Positions 1 through 11,620 of a stretch of DNA of 64,000 nucleotides are shown one piece after another. A program made the translations under genes and the position numbers. The notes under the pieces are model-generated. The model had not been told where the DNA came from and ran no database searches. It saw nothing but the letters and a program-made list of their open reading frames with translations. Source of the stretch: Blastobasis lacticolella (Eukaryota; Arthropoda; Insecta; Lepidoptera; Blastobasidae). How positions within the stretch are numbered: position 1 is the stretch's first letter; every line of letters starts with the position of its first letter. Location of the stretch: NCBI GenBank assembly GCA_905147135.1, contig LR990043.1, positions 21,329,584 through 21,393,583 on the forward strand, written 5' to 3'.

Positions 1-276
1 TTGTTGCACTTATTTCTAAGACACAAAAAGTACAAAACATACAAGACAATTATAAAAAGAAAAAAGAAAAATGTATTTAACCAAAAATAAGCCAATTGTC
101 ATTAGCCGTGCCATGGAGAAGAGCAATGGACCGCATTCAGTATAATGCCACGGCTGAGACGCTGTCCAAATTGGCAGCGGTCGTGCGACAATGGTCGTAC
201 GACGGACGTCGGTCGACCAATAGGAGACTTCAAAACTGCTCGTCGTACGACCATGGTCGCACATCATCAATCATCA

Positions 277-457
277 ACACAGCCCATAACAGTCCACTGC
301 AGGACTTAGAGCCTCTCCCACGAAATGGGAGGTTATTGCCATAATCTCCACGCTTGGCATGCGGGTTGGAGATCGAACAATGAAAAATATTAGTCGCCTT
401 GTACGACACCCACGAGTGTTAAGGGGTTGGTGCTATTCTACTCTGCCGGACACCGGC
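277..457 (-). mobile_element. Family A retroposon, internally deleted
   Basis: Both ends of the unit are present, but about 70 bp in the middle (around the GGGCAGCAGCATTTTCC segment) are missing. It appears inserted in another repeat that resumes at about 462-535 (GTGGCGCTAGTTTTCAGTGC) and recurs at 12005-12125. Confidence 0.75.
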
Positions 458-596
458 CATAATTGCACGATCGTTGTCAATTAGGGCAACGCCTGACACA
501 GTGGCGCTAGTTTTCAGTGCGCCCCAATTTTATTAGGTTAACCAACCAGAGTTAGAATAGTTCATATACAGTGGGATACAGTGGGAATGCTTTTTT

Positions 597-690
597 TTTC
601 TTTTTGCTTGGACAAATTCACACAGCATCGTCTAGCCCCAAAGTAAGCAAAGCTTTGTGTTACGGGTGTTAGATAACTGATAAACTATTT
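597..690 (-). mobile_element. SINE G tail fragment
   Basis: Minus-strand copy of the conserved tail (GGACAAATTCACACAGC, CCCCAAAGTAAGCAAAGC). Confidence 0.7.
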
Positions 691-1294
691 TTTTATTTGT
701 TTTATTTTGTTTGTTGTTGTACTGTTGTTATCACCGCTGCATATAGTTTTGTTTATTGTACCACTGCATGTATGTGGGAAATAACATTATTTTATTTATT
801 TATATATTTAATAGTTTATTGCACACAAAAATGGTAACAAAGATATGGCAAATATATACATGACACAAAAGGCATTTTAATCTTCATTTTTATAATAGTC
901 GGTAGTGTTCTTAAATTAAAAATCACACATGCGGGTACACCGCAGTATATAAGAAAGCAGCCATCGCTCTCGACAGGTCAGACGTTGTCCGACTGCGGAC
1001 ACGGCACCACCAGTGCTCTGAGCTGTCTTCCTCTGGTAATCTTGCTTAATCGTATAATTCGTATTATTTCTATGTTCTATTTGCTTTCTTTAGATATAAC
1101 AATTTTAATGATTGTGAATTTGTCTGTATTTTGCTAATTCTAAGTAAATTGCTTAATTTTTGAAATTATTATTATTATTAATTTTATTGAATTTTTGATT
1201 TTTGAATTTTTTTTTTTTTGTATGTTATTTGCAATAATATACATGAATTTATTCTTCATATTTCTTTAATTTCTATACACTTACTCCCACATGT
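691..1294. other. Non-coding, AT-rich
   Basis: Homopolymer and AATTT-rich. A TATATAAG at 945 followed by GC-rich sequence (GACAGGTCAGACGTTGTCC) could be a promoter of an old LTR element, but no matching second LTR is seen. Confidence 0.35.
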
Positions 1295-1480
1295 AGACAT
1301 TAACAACAGCAGAAGTATCGCTAATGCGTTACCCACCTCTATAACACGTTGCTCTGGCAGCGTATGGACAAAAGCAACTCCACTGACAAGTCCACAGTCT
1401 CCAAATCTCCAGTCACCACAACATGGAGCACTGGAAACACAGGACACTCTACTAAGCCAGACTAGCCGATATGCATTGTT
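1295..1480 (-). mobile_element. Family B fragment, antisense
   Basis: Matches the middle of family B on the minus strand (TATCGCTAATGCGTTACCCA, ACACGTTGCTCTGGCAGC, ATGGAGCACTGGAAAC). Confidence 0.7.
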
Positions 1481-2021
1481 TACCGTTGACATCAAAGGTT
1501 CACACGAGCACACAAGAGTTCAGAAACTAGAATCCACGCTTCAAGCGAAGTTGGCCATGTCTTCCGCTGGGAACCCTTAGGCTAATTGTACAGTCTCAAG
1601 AGCCGATTGGCATCCCTTGATGGTATATATAGGATATTACTTACAAAAATTGCATAAAATATTATGAGCCGACAACTAGAGCAAGTTACTGATTCAATTT
1701 ATGTAAAAAGGTAGTCCAACAAAACCCTGTTTGCTATTTAAAACAGAAAGCAACAAAAATTTTAAAAGTTTTTAAATTGCCTTTTGAAGACCTTTATTTT
1801 GATACCCCACTCGATTGGATGGTTGGCCATTTTGAATATTTAAACTGTTCTGTTCCCAGTGTCACTCGCGCGACTAATACGAATCTTACATAACCGCACA
1901 TAATAAAATCCATTTACAATTTCGATAAATTTAAATAAAGAAATATACATACATACATATATACACACATACACTCGAAAAACGTAACCCTCCAAGTGTC
2001 GCAGTCGGTTAAAAATACGTC

Positions 2022-2063
2022 AGTGTCAATGACCAGTCGGCTGGCCGAGAGGTCATTGACACT
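2022..2063. repeat. Two-tier hairpin
   Basis: AGTGTCAATGACC and GGTCATTGACACT pair perfectly; inside, TCGGC pairs with GCCGA around TG. The inner GGCCGAGAGGT resembles a tRNA A box. Confidence 0.6.
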
Positions 2064-2227
2064 TTCAGTTGATGTGATGAACTTTTGTTAACGTTGTTGT
2101 GAAGACTTAGAAATCACGTAATTGGTAAGTCAGTAGCGTTTTTCATTCATTTTGAATGGATAGGAGCATGCAAGATGTTATTATTTACGTTATCTTCTGA
2201 TGTTTGATTGAAAAATTACTTTATTTA

Positions 2228-2340
2228 CGGATTCGTTTGGGATAGTATAAAACGAAGTCACTTACGGCCGTCGGTCCCTATGATTGATCATGATTTTAAC
2301 GCGTTTATTAACAATAGATAAAGTGATTTAAGAGGATAAA
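2228..2340 (+). repeat. Dispersed repeat L fragment
   Basis: Shares ATAGTATAAAACGAAGTC and AACAATAGATAAAGTGATTT with the 14.8-kb copy. Confidence 0.5.
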
Positions 2341-2422
2341 TAAATAAATATTTATGATGTTTCTCTATGTATTTTACTGTGTGCAATAAAATGTTAAATA
2401 AATAAATAAAAAAATAAAAATC

Positions 2423-2452
2423 GTGGACAAATTCACACAGCGCCAGGATAGT
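2423..2452 (-). mobile_element. SINE G tail scrap
   Basis: Only the TGGACAAATTCACACAGCGC end remains, next to an AAATAAATAAAT run. Confidence 0.5.
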
Positions 2453-2690
2453 TTACAAGAAAAAAAGAGCAGGTACGGTCCACTAGTTGTCAATATACCG
2501 ATTGTCTCATAATTTTATTCACACTATTATTGTTATACCCCATATATCTGTACCTCCGTTGTGTAGCAGCGGAGCGCCGGCGGCGGCGCGCCGTAGCGGA
2601 ACGGTTCGTGACACGATATTGTGACGGGAGGCGCGGAATTGTTTCGGGTACAGGGGCGTGTTGAAGTGCTATGCGGTGCAATTTCGTTAT

Positions 2691-2791
2691 ACTTTCATCG
2701 CACGTGTTATCCGGTTTATTACCAAGGTTAGTATGGTTTTGATATTATGCCTAATCGTGGTAATAAACCCGATAACATGTGCGATGAAAGT
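2691..2791. repeat. Long hairpin, 41-bp arms
   Basis: ACTTTCATCGCACGTGTTAT... pairs with ...ATAACATGTGCGATGAAAGT with four mismatches, around a 19-nt loop. The right flank (GTAGTGAATAACCACGAAAG) recurs at about 31345, so this is part of a dispersed repeat. Confidence 0.75.
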
Positions 2792-3404
2792 GTAGTGAAT
2801 AACCACGAAAGACTTAAAACCTACAATTTTGTTATTTTAAGTGCAAAACGCCGATATTTTACCATTGAAATGAATGGTCAGTGCTTTAACTCTATGGGGC
2901 GTGGTCACGTGGTTGACGTGAAACTGTGAAACTGACTATTTCAACATACTCCATTCAACAAAACTGACAAGAACGTAGCATGAAACGAAACTAACATGCC
3001 GCCATACAAATTTTGATGACACCTACGAACAAAATGCGAGAAGGCGTCGACACATATATAAGACGCGAGCAACTGACGCACCCGAAGAGTGTGCAAGGGT
3101 GTTGGCGAAATCAGTAGGGTTGCCTGTTTGATTGTCAGCGACATTATCGATATTTTAGGTATATATTCAGTGTTCAATATGACCAAGTTACCGAACTACA
3201 TGTGGATTGCTATTTTTTTTAATTTGACTAGCGCCAATAGTTTGAAAATTTTAGTACTTATGGTTTTTAATGGATAGACCTAACTCTGAATGTGGATCGG
3301 CGTGTATGTTGTGTGAGAAGTTTATTTCATATTAAAATCGGTATACCTATTCGCGAAAAATTTTAGTATAATAATATGTAGAATTATTATGTCAGTATTT
3401 AATT

Positions 3405-5860
3405 TAGGGTGTCCGTTATTTCCCGAATTGGGTTTTGTCCTGCAAACGCCCCTCAAATTTTTAGTTTATGACCTAAAAAAAAAATATCAGATACAGACCA
3501 GCCCTTAATATTCACATTAACCCGTGCCTAAACCATAATACATTTCCCATTTAAATAACATGGGATTTTTCGACTTTTTGCAGTTAATTTTTTTCCACTG
3601 AAACAAATGTAGCTAAAATTACTTGATCAGCTATTTCTTGTAGGAAATTTAATGCTCTACAAAAATGATCTGAATACTTTTTTCGATTAACTTTGCCGTT
3701 TAAAAGTTATTCAACGATAAAGTTGTATTCATAGATAAATTAATTGTTTTCTTACATTTTATTTACTATCGCTTTTTGTTTGCAATAAAATTATAAACTA
3801 ACTCTATTAGGTTGTATATTTACGTACTTCTACATAAATTTGAGTGTTTAATTAATTTTCTTTTGTATAATTTATGAATTTAGGACAAGTGAACAAACGT
3901 AATAACGTTTTGAATTTATTCGTTTTGTAATCTAACGCCATCTGTCAGAAACCTGAAAGAACTTCATGTCATGTGAGTCTAACCTCTCGGTGAAGTGTTT
4001 ATTTAATAAACTTTATAGTAAACTAATTCAGCAAAAATATTGTTTAATATAATTCTCCAAAAAAAAAATGAATAATTCAATGTTCCTTTTGGGAGAACCA
4101 ACAGAAACAATCAATGGCAATAAATTACCAACAAACAAACAAGTATTACAATTGTTATTTTATCAAACAAGAGAAGCAAAAAATACACTTCCAGCAAGTT
4201 ACCAATTTGTTATAGACGAAGTTACTAAATTTTGGGATAGAGCTGGAATTCAAGTACAAATTGTTTCAAGATGTGTGAAAAAAGTAGAAAAACTGTATAT
4301 TAAGTATCGAAGTTTACAAAAAAATTCAAATCCATCGACAGAACGCGAGTTTGCTGAGTTTCTTGAAAAATTATTTGACATCGCACATGGAAATATTCAA
4401 GATATAGCTGATAATGAAGCGTTAGAGTTTTTATTGGACCAAAGAACAGATAGAAAATATCATTTACGCGTGTGCAAAGAAAATGATAATATTCGTCAGT
4501 CATTAGGTAAGTGCGATAATAACGAACATTCTCATTCAGGCGTAGTTTTAACATTATATATTGAAATACTTTATTAATTGCAGGCAAACCGATATTCGAG
4601 CAAGATCATACCAATGTGACTCAATTGAAAGATGAAAAAAACTCTGGAAATGATGATTATATTGATTTAATAACTGACGATGAATATCGTTCGAATTCAG
4701 GTAGTTAATAAAAGTATTTGTTTGAAGTAGAAAATATCGTATTTTTCGATAAACTTGAAATAATAAATAATAATAATTTTCTTTAGATGTGACTTTACCA
4801 TCAAGCTCTAAAAGCACTAGTGAACCGTCTTTGAGTGGTGAGCAAGCTTTAAGTGGTGAGACAACTACAACTTATTCTCACCAAAGTACACTGTCAACCT
4901 TTGAAGTTCAAGGACGGAATTATAAACCTAAAAATGAGAGAGGTACTATTAATATTTTGACTGAAGACGTTGTTGCTGCCTTAGATAGTTGCAAAATATC
5001 CTATAGAAATTCGGTCAGATTGATATCAGCTATATCAGGAGCCCTGGGAGTTGACACTAATGCGTTAATTTTTAACAAAACGTCATTCAATGAATATCGA
5101 TCGAAATTTCGAAGAGAAGCTGCTGAACGATTAAAAAGAGAATTTGGTGAGATTGAAGTTGGTAGTACATTGGGATGGAAAGTTGATACCTGATGGTTTT
5201 TCTTGCAAAAAGGTCGACCGAGTACCAATTATAGTTAGAAGTAATACTATAGAAACATTATTAAACGTACCAGCATTACCAGATGGTAAAGGAATTACAC
5301 AGGCACAAGGAATTTTCAATGCGGCTCAAGAATGGGGATTAACTGATAATATTAAAGCAGTTTGTTGCGATACAACTAACTCAAATCTGGGTTGTCGAAG
5401 TGGAGCGGCGATCAATTTGGAGCAAATTTTACAAACGGAACTCTTGTATTTACCTTGCAGACATCATATTTACGAGCTAGTTTTGAATTGTGTTTTTATT
5501 ACAAAAATACCAGGTACTGATAGGCCAAATGTTCCATTGTTTAAGAAATTCCAAGAAAATTGGAGTATTCTCGATAAAACCAAATATAAGAATGGTTTAG
5601 CAGGAAATAAAAATCCTCAAAAATTACTAAAGAAGGTTGGAGAAATAAATGCCAAAGTTCATGAGTTTTTGTGCTCAATTTTACCTCGTGATGACTACAA
5701 AGAGCTCTTAGAATTATGTCAAATTTTCCTTGGTACAATGGATGTTGAAAAAGTCAAATTTTACAAACCAGGAGCCTTTCATCATGCTCGCTGGATGTCT
5801 AAGGCGATTTACACTCTAAAATTTACAAATTTCGAGATATTTATGAACTAGATACACTAC
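3405..5860 (+). mobile_element. Decayed DNA transposon carrying a spliced transposase gene
   Basis: The coding part is 4068-5851. An upstream GGGTGTCCGTTATTTCCCGA at 3406 looks like a transposon terminus, but I find no inverted match downstream, and the gene stops abruptly at about 5850 into AT-rich DNA. The 3' end is therefore probably lost. The left boundary is inferred. Confidence 0.5.
4068..5851 (+). pseudogene. Transposase-like gene, three exons, frameshifted and 3'-truncated
   Basis: Exons 4068-4506, 4584-4700 and 4787 onward join with consensus GT-AG sites and matching phase 1 at both introns. The third exon breaks at about 5130-5145: one frame runs ...ERLKREFGE and stops at 5193, while the rest continues in another frame from about 5144 ([13 protein letters not shown]). 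Then come [32 protein letters not shown] and [19 protein letters not shown] know this set (HWDGK, CDTTxSNxG, CRHHxxELV, HHARWM) from a widespread uncharacterised family in insects and cnidarians; I infer an RNase H-fold DDE transposase with a hAT-like Cys-His motif. The third acidic residue expected near the C-terminus is missing. The frameshift and truncation make it a pseudogene. Confidence 0.7.
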
Positions 5861-6242
5861 TGAAAAAAAATCTATTAGATATTTGTTTATTTATAGTGTT
5901 TATTTATACTATTTATATATAGTATTTATACTGACATAATAATTAAATTAATTAAAAATACTATATTTATTTATAGTATGTAAGCACAAATTTTACACGA
6001 TTTAGTGTGGTTTAGCAACATCCATAGGCCATGTTACGTACAACAACATAGTTGATATACATATCGTCGAATCACTTTCCCCATCAACAGTACCCGATGC
6101 AGCGCACTAAACGCATCATGGCGGTCGCTCTGTTTCAATTTCACGCCCGCCTTACAATCGAGTGGCGCCGAGAGCGATGCGACACGTTTATTTTTGTTAT
6201 TTTAACATATAAGGTTACATTATATTATATGAGTGTTCATAT

Positions 6243-6495
6243 GACGACCTGAGTGGTTCAGTGGTCAACATGCCAATCAGCCACGCAAGAGGTCCCGGGT
6301 TCGATTCCCGGCCGGGCAGAAATTTAAATGATGAATTTAATTTCTGTTACGGGTCTGGGTGTTCTATGTATAATAAGTATGTATTTAACAAAAGTATATA
6401 TGTAGTATACCAGTTAGCTAGGACCCATAGCACAAGCTTTGCTTAGTTTGGGGCTAGATGGCGCTGTGTGAATTTGTCCACGATTATTTATTTAT
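6243..6495 (+). mobile_element. tRNA-headed SINE (family G), near-complete
   Basis: The head has an A-box-like CTGAGTGGTTCAGTGG and a B box GGTTCGATTCC at 6298-6308, as in a pol III promoter. The body includes TTCTGTTACGGGTCTGGGTG. The tail is TTTGGGGCTAGATGGCGCTG TGTGAATTTGTCC followed by a (TTTA)n-like run. It is not a tRNA gene: no acceptor stem closes. Confidence 0.85.
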
Positions 6496-6691
6496 TATTA
6501 TTTATATTTCATCCATATACTTACAGTTGCTTACTTACTTACTTACTGCGCTGTCTCAGCGACCCAAAGTGGATCTTGGCCTCCGACACCAGAGATCGTC
6601 ACCTCTCCTGCCAATCGAGGATTCCTAGTGCGTGCAGGTCTTTCAGGACTACAGTTGCTACGCTGTAATGTTCGAACCGTGCCTAATGACC

Positions 6692-7215
6692 TAATGACGA
6701 TCTCAGTGGTTCAGATGGTCAACATCTGTCCATCCAACATCCGGTCTGCTACGCAGAGGTCCCGGGTTCGATTCCCGGCAGAAATTGAAATGAATTTTAA
6801 TTTCTATTACTTACAGGTCTGGGTGAAGTATGTATAACCCCTTACACTCGTGGGTGTCATACAAGGCGACTAATGTTTTCGAGGCAAAAGATCAAAAGTC
6901 TCCATAGCCTAGAAAATGGGCAGCAGCATTTTCCATTGTTATATAACGATGACCTGAGTGGTTTAGTGGTCAACATGCCAGTCAGCCACGCAAGATGTCC
7001 CAGGTTCGATTCCTGGCCGGGCAGAAATTGAACTCTTGCCAAGCATGGAGATTATGGCAATCACCTCCCCTTTCGTGGGAGAGGCCCTAAGTCATGCAGT
7101 GGACTGTTATGGCTGTGATGATGATGTAAGTACTTTATCAGTTATCTAACACCCATAACACAAGCTTTGCTTAGTTTGAGGCTTTATGGCGCTGTGTGAA
7201 TTTGTCCAAGCATAT
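6692..7215 (+). mobile_element. Mosaic of SINE G and family A
   Basis: The order is: SINE G head and early body (6692-6835), family A joined in mid-sequence from CCCCTTACACTCG (6838), a second SINE G tRNA-like head (6951-7027) replacing about 28 bp of family A, the rest of family A to its GATGATGATG tail (7120), then the SINE G tail (7125-7215, ending TGTGAATTTGTCC). Nested insertion plus template switching would explain it. Confidence 0.7.
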
Positions 7216-7744
7216 TTATATTTTTATTTTATTTTATTGGGCAGCTTCGATGATATTGTATCGCCTTGACGGCCCTCTGCATATCATGAAGAATTGTTTA
7301 ACGGGCTTTGCTCCACAGTAACAGATAGGAGTAGGAAAGATAGTGTTCTGATTGCCCCCTCAGAAAAGCGGACACGACGCTTAAAAAATAATAAGCATAG
7401 GTTAATACAAGAAATCAGGGGAAAATGTACCACGGAGACGCACTTGGTGATTAAAGTATGTCTAACATGACGTTGCCAATAATAATTCTGACAAGCCTTT
7501 AAGGCTTTACAGTTGCTGATTGTCGTTACAAGGTCCGAATAACTACACCCGAGTTGCGGGAACTTGAAGGGTCTCGACATTTCGTGTAACCTTATGGATG
7601 AGGTCAAATAATTCTTTCATCGAAAAAATCACACAACATCTCAAAACGCAGTTCTTCAATTACTGTGTCCTGTCTGGGCAAACATGTGGAATGGAGACGA
7701 CTACACTCACCGAAAATCGACAGAAAGGCTCAGAAATCTATGGA

Positions 7745-7945
7745 AATCGACGGCGGTTCGGCTCTGCCCGGCATTGTCGAGCACGGTCCGGTCGTGGTTG
7801 GCGTGGGGTGGGTTTGCTACGGCCATAGGGTGGTCAACGTGTCACTGTGTGTTTCCTTCCTACTTTCCTATCTCCCATCCTTTTTGACGATTGAAAGAGA
7901 TATTTAATGTTCTAATCAATAAAGAAATTATGAATTTTGAGAGCA
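7745..7945 (+). mobile_element. LINE-like 3' end (family D)
   Basis: Contains CGGTTCGGCTCTGCCCGGCA, TTTTTGACGATTGAAAGAGA and the terminal AATCAATAAAGAAATTATG. A matching inverted copy is at 54640-54835. Confidence 0.65.
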
Positions 7946-8077
7946 GTGCTTGGTGTCAAAACTCATCTTTTAACTAACGGTTGTAGATGTCATCAAAATG
8001 ATATGCAGACAGAAATAAAGATGGGCAGGAGTAACGGCAGGACACATTGCGATAAAGCGCTGTCTACCTATTTCATC

Positions 8078-8200
8078 AACCCCTAAGACTGGGTGTCGTA
8101 AAATGGGCAGCAGCATTATTTTGCAACGCGTGAATATTATGGCAAAGACCTCCACGTACGTGGAGGAAGCTCAAGTCTTGCAGTGGACAGTTATGCTCTA
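8078..8200 (+). mobile_element. Family A retroposon, diverged fragment
   Basis: Diverged match keeping GGGTGTCGT, ATGGGCAGCAGCAT, a TATGGCAAAGACCTCC segment and TTGCAGTGGACAGTTATG. Confidence 0.55.
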
Positions 8201-8274
8201 TTGATGTGTGCTGGTATCCTTCAAACGGGAACACTAGTACATAATTTATGCCCTATCCTGTTCTTAGGAGAGTG

Positions 8275-8340
8275 AACTTACATACAGCTTTACTTGCTTT
8301 GGGGCTAGGTGGCGCTTGTGAATTGTCCAAGTATATTTAT
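8275..8340 (+). mobile_element. SINE G tail fragment
   Basis: Diverged tail: TTGCTTTGGGGCTAGGTGG, then GTGAATTGTCCAAG and an AT-rich end. Confidence 0.55.
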
Positions 8341-9091
8341 GTTTTATTATTTATTAATACATGTATGAGAAACTTAGTAAGGCGATACTGATAGCTTGAA
8401 GCTTGAGGAGCAGACTTTTTGCCAAAGTCTGCTCTGACAAAGGTTTTCTGGAGCTCATCATTTTCCTGCCCATTCGTTTGGGGTCGGCACAATATGTTTT
8501 CATATTCGCTATCCGCTGTCATATACACGCTCACCTTTCACTCCCTGAAATCCCTCATCACACAATCCACCTTTGGTCTTCCCTTTCCTGTGTATCCATC
8601 TACAATTATACACACTACCCTTATGGTGACATGATTTTTTTCTCTCCGCATAATATGCCCGAACCAAGACCAGCGGCTTTGAATATTGTCACCAATGAGG
8701 AGTTTTCTAGTAGGTATTGATAGTTGGTTTCAAAAAACACCAATAGATGGCGCTCTTACAATTTTGGTAATCTTTTTATAATCTGTATGATGGTGGCAGT
8801 GATTTCATGCAGCCAACTAATATTAAAATTAAAAATAAAATGTTTATTAATATAAACATAACTGTTAAAGGTTGAACGAAATGTAAAAAGAAATATTTAT
8901 TTAATTTGGCACTATGTTCCATTATTATTACAACCTCTAAAATGGTTGAAAACTATTGACAAATACAATATTATCTAATACAACGTACCCAGTGTTAATA
9001 TCCTGTTTGCTATGAACCTATTTTAAGCGAATATCAATTACCAAAATTGTCGGGACGCCATCTAGTGAGTGGTTAGGAATGCTTTAGATAC

Positions 9092-9440
9092 CTATAACTG
9101 CTCATAGGGGCCACTTTCAAGCTTCCTCTTATTTATGTATTCAGTCCGTACTCTGTCACACCTCGTCACACCACTCATCCATCTTAACATCCTCATCTCA
9201 CTTGCATGCAATCGTCTTTTATCTGCTACCTTGGTAGGCCGACACAGAAATGAAAATGAAAATGAATGAAAATGAAAATGAATGAAAATAAAAATGAATG
9301 AAAATGAAAATGAATGAAAATGAAAATGAATGAAAAAAATGAAAATGAAAATCACTTGCATGCAATCGTCTTTTATCTGCTACCTTGGTAGACCAACAAT
9401 CCAATCCATACATGACAACAAGACATATAACTTGCATTAT
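9092..9440 (-). mobile_element. LINE reverse-transcriptase C-terminal remnant split by a simple repeat
   Basis: The minus strand encodes YGLDCWSTKVADKRRLHAS and EMRMLRWMSGVTRCDRVR, typical of the end of a LINE RT domain. It is interrupted at 9246-9350 by an (AATGAAAATG)-type array, and about 40 bp of coding sequence (9199-9238) is duplicated on the other side (9353-9392). Confidence 0.75.
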
Positions 9441-10223
9441 AAATTTTCCCCTTTATTTCCCCAAAGCTAGCTAATACTAAAACTTATACATTACATATCT
9501 GTAACCGTGTGTTTAGACTACCGCATACAATTCGTCGGGCAGCGTCCATTAGTGTCCATTCAGACCATGTTTGGGACGCTGTCTCATGCAAATTCGGAGC
9601 CAGTGTGTGAATGCCTCCGTAACCTATTAACTTACGGTTGCATGTGTCGGGGATGTGTCTGGGCGGTACATCCAGACGTATATAAATATGTAGCACGAAG
9701 TATGGAAACTTCGTGATAACTGATAACTTAGTAAGCTAAAGATGAGGCTACCTACCACAGTAGAGGAGTCACGGACCGACGGAGTAATCTCCCTAAAATT
9801 TTACGGCAGTAATTTACCCATAATTAAATAAAAATGTTACCCATAATTATGGGTAAAGCATAAATTTATATGTGTGCGTGGTTTGACACAATCACTGGCG
9901 TGCCAGCGCGGTACAATGTCAAACAAAATGCCATTGACGGACCTCCAGATCCATATGTTTGTGTGTGCATGCTTTACCTTGCATGCGTCGCTTCTCTTTA
10001 GTGTAGAATGGCGTCCGTATTTTTTTCAGGTAAGAGGAATATTTTACAGCAATTAGTTTATAAATAAATTCTTACCAATACCTTAGAGAAAACAATATTA
10101 CGTTGGTACCCAATGCCTACGTGAGGTACTAGCAAGGGTAAGATTTGCCCACGCATTTGGCAAATTTAATTCTCAATGTGATCTAAATTGACAAAATGTA
10201 TGTGAATTTAGACCACATCGGGA

Positions 10224-10580
10224 AATTTAAGAGAGGTAGGGCATAGCGGGGTATCTCGTTCTAATTGGAGCCGCCCGACTGTGGAAGTACCTCCACCTTA
10301 CAGAATATCGCAGCTAAATAATACTCTTTTAAATAGTATTGTGTTTCTGCCGGTGAGTAAGGTTTCCAGTGCTCAATGGGGTGGGGATTTGGGGAACCGT
10401 GGCTTTGGCAGTGGAGTGGCATTTGCTTTTTGCTGCCAGAGCAACGTGTTATAGAGGTGGGCAACGCATTAGCGATACTCTTGGTGTTGCTAATGTCTAT
10501 AGGCAGTGGTGACCACTTTCCATCAGGTGGCCCGCTTGCCTGTTTGCCTACCGTATGCCATAAAAAAAAAAAAAAAAAAA
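10224..10580 (+). mobile_element. Family B retroposon, polyA-tailed
   Basis: The longest sense copy. It starts TTAAGAGAGGTAGGGCATAG, contains CAACGTGTTATAGAGGTGGG and CAGGTGGCCCGCTTGCCTG, and ends in a pure A run of 19. The polyA tail shows that it moved through RNA. Open frames across it are not conserved as protein; it is probably a LINE 3' UTR or a dependent element. Confidence 0.8.
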
Positions 10581-10864
10581 GCTTAGTCACTTACATCAGT
10601 CTGATGATAACTTATATAAGTAATTAAGTTATTAAGTTTCTATACGTCTAAATTGAAGCATGTAGTTCTTATGTATTTCTTGTTGGTGTGACATTATACA
10701 CAGGCAAAAGCACTGAGGTGTTATAGGAAAGTGTTTGCTCTAGTGTTCTAGATTAAACCATACATTACTGGGTATGTGCCCGGTGGGCTACTCAACTGAG
10801 CTGTCACATACATATAGAATTCAATTCAAAAAAAGTTTTAAGTTAAAGTTTTTAGCGGGCTACA

Positions 10865-10982
10865 GACCTTCAGTCTTAACTGTCCATTGTGGGATAAGCC
10901 CGCCTTTGCTTTGTAAAATGACATTTTTCTCACTACTGTATTTCTTTTTAATTGCAATAAAGAGTTTACATACATACATACT
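10865..10982 (+). mobile_element. LINE 3' end with AATAAA and TACA tail (family K)
   Basis: TTGTGGGATAAGCCCGCC, GTAAAATG, then AATAAAGAGTTTACATACAT. An inverted copy is at 62655-62985. Confidence 0.65.
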
Positions 10983-10991
10983 GTAAAATCG

Positions 10992-11359
10992 AAACTGAGA
11001 ACTATGCAGTTGAACTGAACTGAAAATCTAATTTAAAACAGGGTTCAGACCTTCAGTTTTAACTGAGGAGTCGAATTGTTCAGTTAAAACTACACGTTGA
11101 GTTGAGTTGGCGTCAGAAGACAGAAGGAGGTTTTTTCGGTTGTAATATCTTTTCATTTGAAGTAACTTACCCTTATTGAACTCGCTCCAAAAATTCGCAT
11201 AATAATGTAGTAAGATAAGAAGGTATTAGCACAACAACTACGCTGTTTTTTCTACACACTTACAATTTTAACTGCACAGTTTTGACTGTACAGTTTTATC
11301 TAATGATATTTCGATTAGATTAGATTTTCAGTACAGTTCAACAGTACAGTTCTCAGTTT
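10992..11359. mobile_element. Fold-back/MITE with 41-bp inverted repeats
   Basis: Arms at 10992-11032 and 11319-11359 begin AAACTGAGAACT and pair with about four mismatches. The 286-bp interior holds further CAGTTTTAACTG-type short repeats and no coding sequence. No clear target duplication was seen. Confidence 0.75.
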
Positions 11360-11494
11360 TGTTTACACACAAATACCACTAACAATGTACATACTATAAT
11401 TTTACAATAAATGATTTCTGATTTCACATAGTAGGTTTTAACTGAAATATTACGTACCATCAGTTGGCAAATAGTCTCATATTGATAACAGCGT

Positions 11495-11620
11495 CACAGA
11501 GGTCAGAGGACAGCCGCTCTACAGTAATTACGTAATCTACCCAACCGTGAATCATGGTCAAGGCGGAGCCCGGGCCCTCGCGCAAATGAGCACAACCGGG
11601 ACATGAAAGCTAACATGACC
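11495..11620 (+). mobile_element. SINE C fragment
   Basis: Sense-strand tail half: GAATCATGGTCAAGGCGGAG, GGGCCCTCGCGC and ACAACCGGGACAT. Confidence 0.6.

Noticed and set aside
930..1080. LTR of a retrovirus-like element
   Set aside because: TATA-like promoter and GC-rich leader, but no second LTR, primer-binding site or gag/pol nearby.
1218..1580. 120-aa open frame
   Set aside because: Mostly antisense family B sequence.
6243..6320. tRNA gene
   Set aside because: A and B boxes are present, but the acceptor stem does not close, and the sequence continues into a SINE body that recurs elsewhere; same for 6951-7027, 20145-20230 and 63139-63215.
9241..9350. CRISPR-like array or satellite gene
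   Set aside because: Short uninterrupted AATGAAAATG units without spacers; a simple repeat.
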